The translations under genes were made by a program, and so were the position numbers. The notes under the pieces are model-generated. The model searched no databases, had not been told where the DNA came from, and saw only the letters and a list, made by a program, of their open reading frames with translations. From NCBI GenBank assembly GCA_036554605.1, contig DATBMY010000288.1, positions 1 through 9,238 on the forward strand: 9,238 nucleotides of DNA, given 5' to 3'. Shown piece by piece: positions 1-7,283 of the stretch; position 1 is the stretch's first letter, and every line of letters starts with the position of its first letter. Source of the DNA: DATBMY01 sp036554605 (lineage in GTDB: Bacteria; Acidobacteriota; Blastocatellia; UBA7656).

Positions 1-3000
1 GTAGATGTCGTTTGCTCGCAGAAATCCGTCCCTACCCTTCCCCTGCTCATCCACCATCGACAGCACTAGCGCCGACAGCCCCGGCCGCTGGCTGTCGATC
101 ATCCCGTGCGTCGCAAAATGCACATACCGGTACTGGCTCAACTCCCCGCTCAGCACCGTCTCGCGATTGGCCTGAAAATCCATTGCGCCGAAGCTCGACT
201 GCTTCGGCGCCAGAGCAAGCAGCCTTGTTGCTTCCTGTCTGGTGAAGGGCAATCGTGGGATCACTACTCTGCGCCTCGTCGTCCCCGGCTTCTCATCCGA
301 TTTATCGGCCAGGTGCTCCAGGCTGCGCTCGTAGTCGAAGGCGATTGCATCTGCCTGTTGCTTGCCGTCGCCCTCGGTCACGGTTGCGGTCAATCGCTCA
401 TCGCCGCGATCAAACACGGGGTCGGCGATCACCGCCAGCAGCTTCGCGGCGACCTTGCGATTTGCAAGCTCCGCGCGTTGAACGGCGAGCGCCGAGGCCG
501 ATGGCAGGCTCACCACTTCATGATTTACGATCAGCGGCTGGTGAGTGGCCTGCATTCGCCTGGCCCTAGGGTCGGGCAGCATGGCGAAGGGTATGTACTG
601 CAAAGCGGCGTCTGCGACGACGACCAGCCGCTTGTTGGCAAGCTTCGAGGCTACGGGCGAGAGCAATGTCTCACTGAGCGCCGCGGCGGCAGCGGGCAGC
701 GCGGCTTCGGCCTGAGTGATGCGCTGCTGGCGCTCAAGGGGAGACTCGCCGCGCCTGCTCGTGCTGCGAGCGGTCAGCAATTCATAGAGCTGGCGGGCCT
801 GTTTATCAATCACCTCGCCTTCGGGCAATTCATAACTCGACAGCGAGTCGCGGGTGATGGCCCACAGATAGCTGCGATGTTGGCCGAGCGAGTATTCGAG
901 CAGCAAAGTATCGGCGTCGAGCTGGGCTTGAATCTCACCGAGCTTGAGCGGCTGCGGCTGCGTCAGCGCGGCGTAATGCGGGCTGGCCTTGCGGATGGCT
1001 GCCTGAGCGCGTTCCAGCTCGGTTTCAAGCTGGCTGATCTCCTGCTTGAAGGCGGCGGCTTGCTCGGGGTTACTGGCCTGTGTAAGTCGCTGAGCCTTGT
1101 CGTTGAGTTGTTTGGCCAGCGCGCGCTCGCGCTCGATGAGCGCAGGGTCCACGCCCTGCCGAACGTCGGCGCGAGCTTCCGAGAGCAGGTCGAGGAGGCT
1201 GCGGGCGCGCTGTCGCTCGCTCACCTCAAAGGCGAGCGCATCCAGCCCCTTCGATGGCTCGGCCCGGTGCTGGCGCATCAACAGGTCTGTATAGACCTGA
1301 TAGGAATCCTGCACCCCGGCCAGCAGGGAGGTGCGGAATTCCGGGCTCATAAGGTCAGCGCGCAATGATTCGGCAATCTTCAAACTTGCCTCGACATGCG
1401 CAAGCGCCTGGCGGATGTTGCCGCGGTCGCGCTCGGCTTTAGCGAGCCCGGTGAGAGCGCCGAATTCGAAATTTCTACTCCCGATAGCATTAAAAATCGT
1501 TACGGACTCCGCCAGCAATCCAACCGCCTCATCCGTGCGGCGCATACTCAGTTTCGACTCTCCCATCCTGAAAAGGGTTAATCCTTCATAGTTACGGCTC
1601 TTCACCTCGCGAAATATCGGGAGCGCCTGCTCGTACAACCCAATCGCTTTTTCAGGCTGATTCAATCTGAGATGAACCACGCCCAATTCCATCAGCGAGG
1701 TTCCTTCTCCGAGCCGATATTTCAGCTCGCGAAATATTGCAAGCGCCTGCTCGTGCGACCGAACCGCGTCTTCATGGCGAGAGAGCCGGTCATAGGAATT
1801 GCCCAGGTTATTGAGCGCGTTTCCTTCCCCTACTCGATATTTCGTTTCGCGAAATATGGCGAGCGCCTGATCGTAATACTCAATCGCTTTCTCATCGCGC
1901 CCCAGGAATTTATAGACGCTTCCCAGATTCTGCAGCGTATTTCCTTCTCCGAGCTTATACTTCACTTCGCGATAAATCGCGAGGGCTTGTTCGTGGCTCT
2001 CAATCGCCTCCTCGAACCGGCTCAATCCGGCATACGAGCTTCCCAGATAACTGAAGGTGCTTCCTTCCAGGAGCCGGTTGTTGGTTTCACGGGTGGCTGG
2101 AAGCGCTTGCACGAGATATTCAATCGATTTCTCGTACTGGCTCAAGAATGAGTATGCTAATCCCAGATTGCTCAAGGCAAAAGACTCCCGGAGCCTGTCC
2201 TTTATCTCCCGGCTGACAGCAAGCGCCTGTTCAAAATATTCGATCGCCTTATCCGTCTTCCCCATGCCCCCATACGTAGTCCCGATGGCGATCAAGGTAG
2301 TTCCTTCCAGCGCCCTGTCCTTCAGCTCCCGGAAGAGAGCCAGCACTTGTTCGAGGATCTCAACCGATTTTTCCGAGCGGCCCAGCCTGCTGTAGACAAT
2401 CGCCAGGTTGTTGAGCGTTTGCCCCTCGCGCGACCTATCTTTCACTTCCCGAAAAATCGCTATCGACTCTTCGAGAACCGCGATCGCTTTCTCCATCTGA
2501 CCCCGGTTGAGATAGACGACCCCCATAATATTAAGCGTCTGCGCTTCAAAGGACTGGTCCTTCACTTCGCGTAAGACCGCCAGCGCTTGCTCATAAGTCG
2601 CAATCGCTTTTTCGGGCTGATTCATGTTGTTATACGTGTTGCCCATACTGTAAAGGATTAGCCCTTCCCAGCGCCGGTCCTTCACTTCGCGATAGAGCGA
2701 CAAGGACTGCTCGAAATACCCCAGAGCTTTATCGAATTGCCGCAGGTTGAAATAGGCATTTGCCAGGTTATTGAAAACAGCTGCTTCTCCATACCGGTCA
2801 TGCGATTCCCGGTAGATCGTCAACGATTGTTCGAAATTGGCAATCGCCTGATCGCTCTGGCTGAGACCGAGGTGCGCTCTGCCGGTCCTGTTCAGCGTCA
2901 ACGCCACCCAGTGCGGCATGCCCAGTTCGCGCCAGATAGGCAGCGCCTGTCCAAATCTCTCTATTGCTTGCGGCGCCGTTTTGGGCCCCTGCCTTGCCAG

Positions 3001-3438
3001 TTCCTGCGCCTCGAGCGTCAGGGCTTGAGCTGCGAGGTATCTCCGATCTTGCGCCGTCGCGGCTGCCTGCGGGGTGGCTTGCAGGCGATATGCCCCGCGC
3101 ATTAATGTTCCCGCGTTGCCGCGCACGACAATGCGATAGCTGCCCCCAAGCGAGGCTTCCAGCAAGAAAGCTTCCGGGCCGCTTTCGATCATATTCACCT
3201 CGGCCATCTGCTTGCCGTCCGGCGCGGTCAGAATCAAGACGCTATCGAGCCCGATCTGCTCCAGGCGGAAGCGAACGAACTCTCCCGCCTTCAGGCTGAT
3301 TTGATAGGCATGTGATTCGCCGCCCGCGATCTCGCGCTCGATTGCCTTGTCCGGTTCGAGGGTGCGAACGTCCTGTCCAGGCGACACCAGAAAGAATAGT
3401 CCTAGAGCAAGCGCAAAAGAGTGAAGCTGTAAGGTCAT
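1..3438 (-). CDS. TPR-CHAT domain protein, exported, caspase-like protease candidate (3' truncated by window)
   Basis: The frame is open from an ATG at 3438-3436 to the window edge, 1146 codons without a stop. A Shine-Dalgarno AGAGGA (3450-3445) sits 6 nt before the ATG. Residues 1-24 look like a signal peptide with a hydrophobic core (ALALGLFFLV), though the n-region has no Lys or Arg. Residues about 26-145 are beta-rich and resemble the PPC-like domain of many exported bacterial proteins (IAGGESHAYQISLKAGE). Residues 167-686 are thirteen 40-residue TPR units. Residues about 687-826 are helical and charged, with possible coiled coil at 767-820. Residues about 827 onward are CHAT: a core strand LVVVADAALQYIPFAML near 950, LPSASAL near 1000, and HFATHG at 1107-1112, whose second His is the expected catalytic His. 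The catalytic Cys should lie just beyond the window. CHAT proteins are caspase/separase-clan cysteine peptidases, and some family members are catalytically dead. The target is unknown. Confidence 0.93.
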   Translation of the reverse strand, partial: MTLQLHSFALALGLFFLVSPGQDVRTLEPDKAIEREIAGGESHAYQISLKAGEFVRFRLEQIGLDSVLILTAPDGKQMAEVNMIESGPEAFLLEASLGGSYRIVVRGNAGTLMRGAYRLQATPQAAATAQDRRYLAAQALTLEAQELARQGPKTAPQAIERFGQALPIWRELGMPHWVALTLNRTGRAHLGLSQSDQAIANFEQSLTIYRESHDRYGEAAVFNNLANAYFNLRQFDKALGYFEQSLSLYREVKDRRWEGLILYSMGNTYNNMNQPEKAIATYEQALAVLREVKDQSFEAQTLNIMGVVYLNRGQMEKAIAVLEESIAIFREVKDRSREGQTLNNLAIVYSRLGRSEKSVEILEQVLALFRELKDRALEGTTLIAIGTTYGGMGKTDKAIEYFEQALAVSREIKDRLRESFALSNLGLAYSFLSQYEKSIEYLVQALPATRETNNRLLEGSTFSYLGSSYAGLSRFEEAIESHEQALAIYREVKYKLGEGNTLQNLGSVYKFLGRDEKAIEYYDQALAIFRETKYRVGEGNALNNLGNSYDRLSRHEDAVRSHEQALAIFRELKYRLGEGTSLMELGVVHLRLNQPEKAIGLYEQALPIFREVKSRNYEGLTLFRMGESKLSMRRTDEAVGLLAESVTIFNAIGSRNFEFGALTGLAKAERDRGNIRQALAHVEASLKIAESLRADLMSPEFRTSLLAGVQDSYQVYTDLLMRQHRAEPSKGLDALAFEVSERQRARSLLDLLSEARADVRQGVDPALIERERALAKQLNDKAQRLTQASNPEQAAAFKQEISQLETELERAQAAIRKASPHYAALTQPQPLKLGEIQAQLDADTLLLEYSLGQHRSYLWAITRDSLSSYELPEGEVIDKQARQLYELLTARSTSRRGESPLERQQRITQAEAALPAAAAALSETLLSPVASKLANKRLVVVADAALQYIPFAMLPDPRARRMQATHQPLIVNHEVVSLPSASALAVQRAELANRKVAAKLLAVIADPVFDRGDERLTATVTEGDGKQQADAIAFDYERSLEHLADKSDEKPGTTRRRVVIPRLPFTRQEATRLLALAPKQSSFGAMDFQANRETVLSGELSQYRYVHFATHGMIDSQRPGLSALVLSMVDEQGKGRDGFLRANDIY
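1381..2940 (-). repeat. Array of thirteen 120-bp (40-residue) TPR-coding units
   Basis: Reading the minus strand, residues 167-686 of the CHAT protein fall into thirteen units of exactly 40 residues, with no insertion or deletion between them. A typical unit ends LG, then two variable residues and Y, and closes with EKAIEYYEQALAIFRE followed by K-D-R or K-Y-R. This is the 40-residue TPR form (TPR_12-like) rather than the canonical 34. The central units (about 1621-1980) are the most alike and share LGEGN, which suggests recent duplication. The array should form a superhelical binding surface upstream of the protease domain. Confidence 0.88.
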
Positions 3439-3526
3439 GAGAGTTCCTCTATCTTGCCGGAGCGTAATCTTGCGGGGAATTCTTAGCGCGTCAGCGGTAA
3501 CTTGATAGTCGCTTCCGCGCAGGCGG

Positions 3527-3555
3527 ATACTATAGGCAAAGCAATCGGTTGTAAA
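3527..3555 (-). promoter_or_regulatory. Candidate promoter of the CHAT-TPR gene
   Basis: On the minus strand, a -35-like TTTACA (3555-3550) is followed by TATAGTAT (3534-3527). TAGTAT gives a 17-bp spacer, and the better-scoring TATAGT gives 15 bp. It lies about 90 nt upstream of the CHAT start, in the 151-nt gap after the GT87 stop codon, which supports separate transcription. The match is moderate and judged by eye. Confidence 0.3.
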
Positions 3556-3589
3556 GACCGGTATAATTGGCGCGCGAAATGAAGGATTC

Positions 3590-4711
3590 CTAGCCCGCGG
3601 CGTTGCTTGAAGGACGAAGCCTCCACAAAAGTAATGTAAGAAACCAGAAAAAGCCGAAGACCATAAGCCTCTCTATGTGCAGACCTAGCCAGCCTACAGG
3701 ATTGTGCAACAGGAATGCCTGGCTCACGTTGAGTCTTTCCGTCAGCAGGCCCGGTATGCTCAAGATGAAGAGCCCGAGACCGGCAAGCCAGAATTTGCTG
3801 AACCCAGTGAAGCGCCCTTTAAGATAAGAATCTACCAGCAGCGCGGCGGGCATAATACATAAAACGGAATCATATGTTCGATGGTATGCAACCCATAAGG
3901 CAAACAGGGCTAAGGCTGCGAAATGCGCGTTCTCGCACCCGGGCCGGCGAGAGAAAAGGGCCGCAAGCCACGCGAGCGCCGCGACCGCAAGCGCGAGGGT
4001 CAGCAGCGAGGTCAAAGACCGGTTGCCGCCGGTGAGGCTGAAGATAAATAGTTTTATCTCGGTCGTGCCGGTGTAATCCAAATGATTGGCGGTCTGAAGC
4101 TCCCCTACGGCGCGCAGGCTGCGCCCGACCGCTTCAATCGCTGATATTCCCAGATGCCATGCAGAGACCTGAGTCAAGACCGCGGGCAAGATTAAAGCCG
4201 ATACGGCAATCTTCCACTCCCGCTTCCAGAGAATGTAAAGAAAGAAAGGCAGCGTCAAAGAGTATTTGAAAAGCGATAGCCCGAGCAACAACCCCGAAAG
4301 CAGATGCTTCTTTCTGCGCCGGGCCAGCAGCGCGCCAAGCAGCAGCGCGGTTATTATGAGGCTGATCTGTCCGTTTCGCACGGTCACTCGAAACGGCGCC
4401 CAGGCAATCAGGAAGGCCGAAAGATAAATCCAGATGCCCGGAGGCCAGTCCTCGCCGTATAACTTGACACAGAGATAGAGTGTGGCTGCCGTTGCCGCAA
4501 GATTTATGAGCAGAAATGCTATGAGCAGATTCTCAATCGAAAACAGCGCGAGCGGGGCAAGCATCGGCAGGGCGAAAGGCGGATACAAATGGCCGGGCCC
4601 GCTTTCAAAGACAAAGCTGCCCGCCAACCAGTTTTGCGCCGCGCGCTGAAATATCCTGAGGTCAATGCCCTCTTGAGGCGCCGTGGCAACAGAATAAGCA
4701 AGCGAGGCCAA
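3590..4711 (-). CDS. GT87 (DUF2029)-like polytopic membrane glycosyltransferase, start uncertain
   Basis: The ORF ends with TAG at 3592-3590. The first conventional start is TTG at 4711, giving 373 residues, and it has no Shine-Dalgarno. The protein has about ten hydrophobic segments. Features matching GT87/DUF2029 are an early periplasmic Asp (D17, in EGIDLRIFQ), YPPFALPMLAPLALF near residues 43-57, VRNGQISLI near 111-119, and a helical C-terminus ending in a basic tail. The family is of GT-C type and uses polyprenyl-phosphate sugars, often mannose, to glycosylate envelope lipids or glycans outside the membrane. Donor and acceptor here are unknown. The TTG start cuts the first membrane helix: the hydrophobic stretch begins upstream (KLAKACLFLLALASLAYS), so the true start is probably further 5' (see 4712-4834). 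The gene is divergent from the sugar-salvage genes and 151 nt upstream of the CHAT gene. Confidence 0.8.
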   Translation of the reverse strand: MASLAYSVATAPQEGIDLRIFQRAAQNWLAGSFVFESGPGHLYPPFALPMLAPLALFSIENLLIAFLLINLAATAATLYLCVKLYGEDWPPGIWIYLSAFLIAWAPFRVTVRNGQISLIITALLLGALLARRRKKHLLSGLLLGLSLFKYSLTLPFFLYILWKREWKIAVSALILPAVLTQVSAWHLGISAIEAVGRSLRAVGELQTANHLDYTGTTEIKLFIFSLTGGNRSLTSLLTLALAVAALAWLAALFSRRPGCENAHFAALALFALWVAYHRTYDSVLCIMPAALLVDSYLKGRFTGFSKFWLAGLGLFILSIPGLLTERLNVSQAFLLHNPVGWLGLHIERLMVFGFFWFLTLLLWRLRPSSNAAG

Positions 4712-4834
4712 AGCGAGCAGGAATAAGCATGCTTTCGCTAACTTCCATATCAGCGGCCCGCTTTCAGGGTATTGAGCTTTGCCTGTAACTTTGATGTGGC
4801 GATTTTATCTGTTCTGCCGGGCGTTGAACATCAT
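4712..4834 (-). other. In-frame 5' extension of the GT87 ORF, interrupted by TAA
   Basis: Upstream of the TTG at 4711, the same frame stays open for 31 codons to position 4804 and encodes the first half of the first membrane helix (IWKLAKACLFLLAL). It contains no ATG, GTG or TTG; a CTG lies at 4753-4751. An in-frame TAA occupies 4807-4805. Beyond it the frame reads two ATG codons (4834 and 4831) followed by FNARQNR. Either a nonstandard start is used, or the gene carries a nonsense mutation or sequence error near its 5' end. Confidence 0.5.
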
Positions 4835-5044
4835 CTTCGGTGCAGTCGGGCTCGCGCGGCTCGCAATTTCATGCCATTTGCTGTTATCCGGAGTATTACC
4901 TGGGCGCCGGGCAGACGGCGGGCGCATTCTTTCGAGGGCTCGTAAAGCGGTATAAATCAATCTTCCCGCGAATTTAGGCGACTTGCTACCGCGCTATCCG
5001 GCGAAGACGGAATGCGGACTAAAAAAACTCTTATCATATCCATA

Positions 5045-5059
5045 AAAACAATTCGTTTT
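5045..5059. promoter_or_regulatory. Candidate operator palindrome overlapping the -35 of the SIS gene
   Basis: AAAACAATTCGTTTT is an imperfect palindrome, with 6 of 7 base pairs around a central T. It overlaps the first three bases of the -35 hexamer (5057-5062), where a repressor could block polymerase. No regulator gene is visible in the window, so assignment to a regulator family is not possible. Confidence 0.25.
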
Positions 5060-5085
5060 ACAAGCCGCGAGCCCGGGGTTATAAG
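5057..5085 (+). promoter_or_regulatory. Sigma70-like promoter of the sugar-salvage genes
   Basis: TTTACA (5057-5062, 5 of 6 consensus), a 17-bp spacer and TATAAG (5080-5085, 5 of 6) predict a transcript starting near 5092, about 33 nt before the ATG at 5125. An A/T-rich stretch directly upstream (5020-5056) could act as an UP element. This is the best promoter match I see in the window, judged by eye. Confidence 0.5.
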
Positions 5086-5090
5086 CTTAT
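5081..5090. promoter_or_regulatory. Perfect 10-bp palindrome at the -10 element
   Basis: ATAAGCTTAT is a perfect palindrome overlapping the last bases of the -10 hexamer and extending towards the predicted transcription start. Its placement fits a repressor site, but ten bases is short enough to arise by chance. Confidence 0.25.
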
Positions 5091-5124
5091 TAAGGGCTCC
5101 TGAAAGGTATAGCAAGGTATATTG

Positions 5125-6204
5125 ATGTACGCAGAAGAAGAGCAGTCACCCGTTACGCTCAGCGAGATTTACAACCAGCCGCGCTCCTCTAAGGCGACCG
5201 TAGAACGCGCTTCGGACCGCCTCCGTGTCTTTAGCCGGTTCTTCCCGCTCGATCAGTACTCCGACATAATAATCACCGGCTGTGGCTCGTCTCATAATCT
5301 CGCCGCGTGCGCCTCGTTCGCCTGGAGCGAGATGCTCAACCGGCCCGTCGCGGCCGTGGCTTCATCCGAGCTCCTGCACTTCCCCGATCACTATCTCGGG
5401 CATGCGGCCCGCCCGCTCGTCATAGCCATATCGCGCAGCGGCGGCACTACCGAAGTGCGGCTCGCCGTCGAGCGGTTGAAGCGCGACTACCGCGCACGCG
5501 CGCTTGCGATAACGGGCGAGCCGAATGGCTCGGTCGCCCGGGTCTGCGACGCCGAGCTTGCTTTTGACGAGTGCTACGAGCGGTCGGTAGTGATGACTCA
5601 GGCTTTCACCTCGATGCTCGTCGGGCTATACCTGCTTGCCGACGGCGCGAGCGGCTCCCGTCGCCACGGCGAGATCGCTCAATTGCCGGAATTGATCAAC
5701 GGGTCGCTCAGATCGTCCGAAGAGGTCTTTCGCGCGATGGCCGAGCGCGAGCAGATAGGCCGCTTCTTCTTTCTCGGCTCCGGGCCGATGAAAGGGCTGG
5801 CCGACGAATGCGCGCTCAAGCTCACCGAGATGGCGCTCGATACGGCGCTGAGCCATCGCACGCTCGAATTCCGCCACGGCCCGAAAGCGACCCTCGTCAA
5901 GACCGATCAGGTAATCATCTTTCCTGCCGGGGCCGAGCGCCAGCACGCCGAGACCCTGCTTGCGGAGATAGATGCTACGGGCGCGGCCGCCCTGGTCGTG
6001 TCAGGCGCCAAGGATGCGCCGCTATCGATAAAGGAAGCCCGCGCCGAGAGATTCTTTTTACCCGGCGACGCGGTCGCGGATATGTTTCGGCCCGCGCTTT
6101 ACGCGCACACCGGGCAGCTGCTGGCCTACTGGCGAGCCGCCAGCCGCGACCTGAACCCTGACGCGCCTCCTCATCTGGCGCGCACGGTCCTGCTTGATGT
6201 TTAA
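5125..6204 (+). CDS. GlmS-like double-SIS sugar-phosphate isomerase/deaminase without glutaminase domain
   Basis: This encodes a 359-residue cytosolic enzyme. I place the start at ATG 5125: AAGG (5114-5117) lies 7 nt upstream, and the AAGGTATA around it is duplicated at 5104-5111. A TTG immediately before the ATG is in frame but unlikely. SIS domain 1 (about 45-180) has GCGSSHN (52-58) and SRSGGTTE (103-110). SIS domain 2 (about 205-345) has FLGSGPMKGLADE, LKLTE with E235, and FRHGP with H251. The E235-H251 spacing of 16 equals that of E488/H504 in E. coli GlmS, and the length matches the GlmS isomerase half. The glutaminase domain is absent, as in deaminating or isomerising relatives (NagB-II, AgaS, FrlB). 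The GlmS Schiff-base Lys near the C-terminus aligns with R353. The neighbouring GlcNAc-kinase-like gene favours an amino-sugar 6-phosphate substrate such as glucosamine-6-phosphate. The exact reaction is inferred. Confidence 0.88.
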   Translation: MYAEEEQSPVTLSEIYNQPRSSKATVERASDRLRVFSRFFPLDQYSDIIITGCGSSHNLAACASFAWSEMLNRPVAAVASSELLHFPDHYLGHAARPLVIAISRSGGTTEVRLAVERLKRDYRARALAITGEPNGSVARVCDAELAFDECYERSVVMTQAFTSMLVGLYLLADGASGSRRHGEIAQLPELINGSLRSSEEVFRAMAEREQIGRFFFLGSGPMKGLADECALKLTEMALDTALSHRTLEFRHGPKATLVKTDQVIIFPAGAERQHAETLLAEIDATGAAALVVSGAKDAPLSIKEARAERFFLPGDAVADMFRPALYAHTGQLLAYWRAASRDLNPDAPPHLARTVLLDV

Positions 6205-6242
6205 GAGGCGCGGCAAACAGCGCCCTGAAAGTTGCGAGTTTT

Positions 6243-7268
6243 ATGTCTAAATATTTTAATCGCTCATCCGCCGAGCCCCCGCGGATGTCGCCTCGCGGCA
6301 TGGGGTTGAACCATATGCCCGGCCCCGAGGAAGCATATTTCCTCGGCCTCGACGGTGGCGGCACCAAGACCCATACAGTAATAACCGATTCGTCGTGCCG
6401 TGTTATAGGAGAAGCCATAAGCGGCGCGTCCAACCCGCTTCGCGTCGGGCTTGAGCAGGCCGTCTCTCACGTAGAGCAAGCGGTGACGGAAGCCCTCGCG
6501 CGCGCGCGCGTAAAGCCCGGCCAGATATTATCCGCCTGCGCCGCCATAGCCGGAATCAATCACCCGATACACCACGACACGATGAGAGACGCGCTCGACC
6601 GCGCGCTCCAGCTGCCGAACCTGGAACTTGTCAGCGACGCGAGGGCGGCCCTGGAAGGCGCGCTCGACGGACGGCCCGGCGTCATCGTCATCGCCGGCAC
6701 CGGCTCGATCGCAATGGGGATAAACGAAGCGGGCGAGATAGTGCGCTCGGGCGGATGGGGACCGATCATGAGCGACGAGGGGTCCGGCTATGATATTGCC
6801 CGCCGCGCGCTTCAGGCCGTCGTCTCTTCTTTCGACGGGCGCTCTCCGCAGACGCTGCTTGCCGAGTCGATCTGCAAGCGGCTCGGCGTCCGAAGCGCGA
6901 GCGACCTGCCGGGCGTCATATACAACTCCGATTCCGAGCCGGTGGAGATCGCTTCGCTCGCCGAGCTGGTCGAAGAATCGGCGCGGGCGGGCGATCCGGT
7001 GGCGGGAACTATCCTCGCGGACGCCGGGCGCGACCTCGCCCTGATGGCCGCTTCCGTTATCAGGCAGCTCGGGTTCGAGTCGCGCCGTTTCCGCGTTGCC
7101 GTCATCGGCAGCGTTTTCAAGTCAGGCGAGCTTGTCTTAAATAGCTTTCGTTCATCCGTGCTTGGCGTTGCTCCTCAAGCCGAGATCGGCGACCCGCTCT
7201 TCCCGCCGACCATCGGAGCAGTAAAGCTTGCTCAAAAAAGATGTCAGATGCCTGAAGTCCGATGTTAG
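6243..7268 (+). CDS. BadF/BadG-type ATPase, N-acetylglucosamine-kinase-like sugar kinase
   Basis: This encodes 341 residues of the ASKHA (actin-like) kinase fold. The phosphate-1 motif GLDGGGTKT is at 35-43. SDARAAL with D132, the likely catalytic base, follows. The phosphate-2 motif GTGSIA is at 152-157, then GGWGPIMSDEGSG at 170-182, characteristic of GlcNAc kinases and BadF-type ATPases. The expected product is an amino-sugar 6-phosphate for the SIS enzyme encoded 38 nt upstream. MurNAc, glucosamine or another hexosamine cannot be excluded. The first 24 residues are not typical of the family, and ATG 6315 would start almost at the fold (MPGPEEAYFLGLDGGG). Neither start has a strong Shine-Dalgarno. 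The last codons (KRCQMPEVRC, stop) coincide with a heptamer repeat array, so the C-terminal tail may be repeat-derived. Little is needed after PTIGAVKLA for the family fold. Confidence 0.87.
   Translation: MSKYFNRSSAEPPRMSPRGMGLNHMPGPEEAYFLGLDGGGTKTHTVITDSSCRVIGEAISGASNPLRVGLEQAVSHVEQAVTEALARARVKPGQILSACAAIAGINHPIHHDTMRDALDRALQLPNLELVSDARAALEGALDGRPGVIVIAGTGSIAMGINEAGEIVRSGGWGPIMSDEGSGYDIARRALQAVVSSFDGRSPQTLLAESICKRLGVRSASDLPGVIYNSDSEPVEIASLAELVEESARAGDPVAGTILADAGRDLALMAASVIRQLGFESRRFRVAVIGSVFKSGELVLNSFRSSVLGVAPQAEIGDPLFPPTIGAVKLAQKRCQMPEVRC
7239..7268 (+). repeat. Degenerate heptamer repeat array at the 3' end of the kinase gene
   Basis: Four consecutive 7-mers, AGATGTC, AGATGCC, TGAAGTC and CGATGTT, run from 7239 to 7266 and are followed by AG. 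They encode the last kinase residues and include its stop codon. Related units occur inverted at 7321-7340, giving perfect inverted matches of 9 bp (7239-7247 with 7321-7329) and 8 bp (7261-7268 with 7328-7335). Confidence 0.6.
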
Positions 7269-7283
7269 TAGTTTCAGCAAGCG

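Larger units (their letters stand above)
4712..5124. other. Divergent intergenic region
   Basis: This 413-nt gap separates the minus-strand GT87 gene from the plus-strand SIS gene. The left 123 nt are the interrupted GT87 extension. The middle (about 4835-5010) holds no ORF or RNA structure that I can support. The right end (5020-5100) is AT-rich and contains a plus-strand promoter and two palindromes. A TAAAAT (4808-4803, minus strand) could be a -10 for the GT87 gene, but no convincing -35 goes with it. Confidence 0.6.

Noticed and set aside
106..1368. 420-codon plus-strand ORF opposite the CHAT-TPR gene
   Set aside because: It is antisense to a continuous, well-recognised coding frame. 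Its translation shows no family features and is low-complexity, typical of a GC-rich shadow frame.
1672..3299. Several plus-strand ORFs across the TPR region with repeating peptide patterns
   Set aside because: Their periodicity only mirrors the 120-bp TPR repeats read on the opposite strand.
1..3438. Assignment of the CHAT-TPR protein to a CRISPR (Craspase-like) or gasdermin defence system
   Set aside because: No CRISPR array, Cas gene or gasdermin-like gene is visible in the window, and the N-terminal leader argues for export.
5571..6161. 196-codon ORF overlapping the SIS gene
   Set aside because: It is a shadow frame rich in Arg and Ala inside a gene with clear SIS motifs in its own frame.
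5125..6204. MurQ (N-acetylmuramic acid 6-phosphate etherase)
   Set aside because: The protein has two SIS domains with GlmS-type motifs and lacks the TSGRL-like sequence typical of MurQ.
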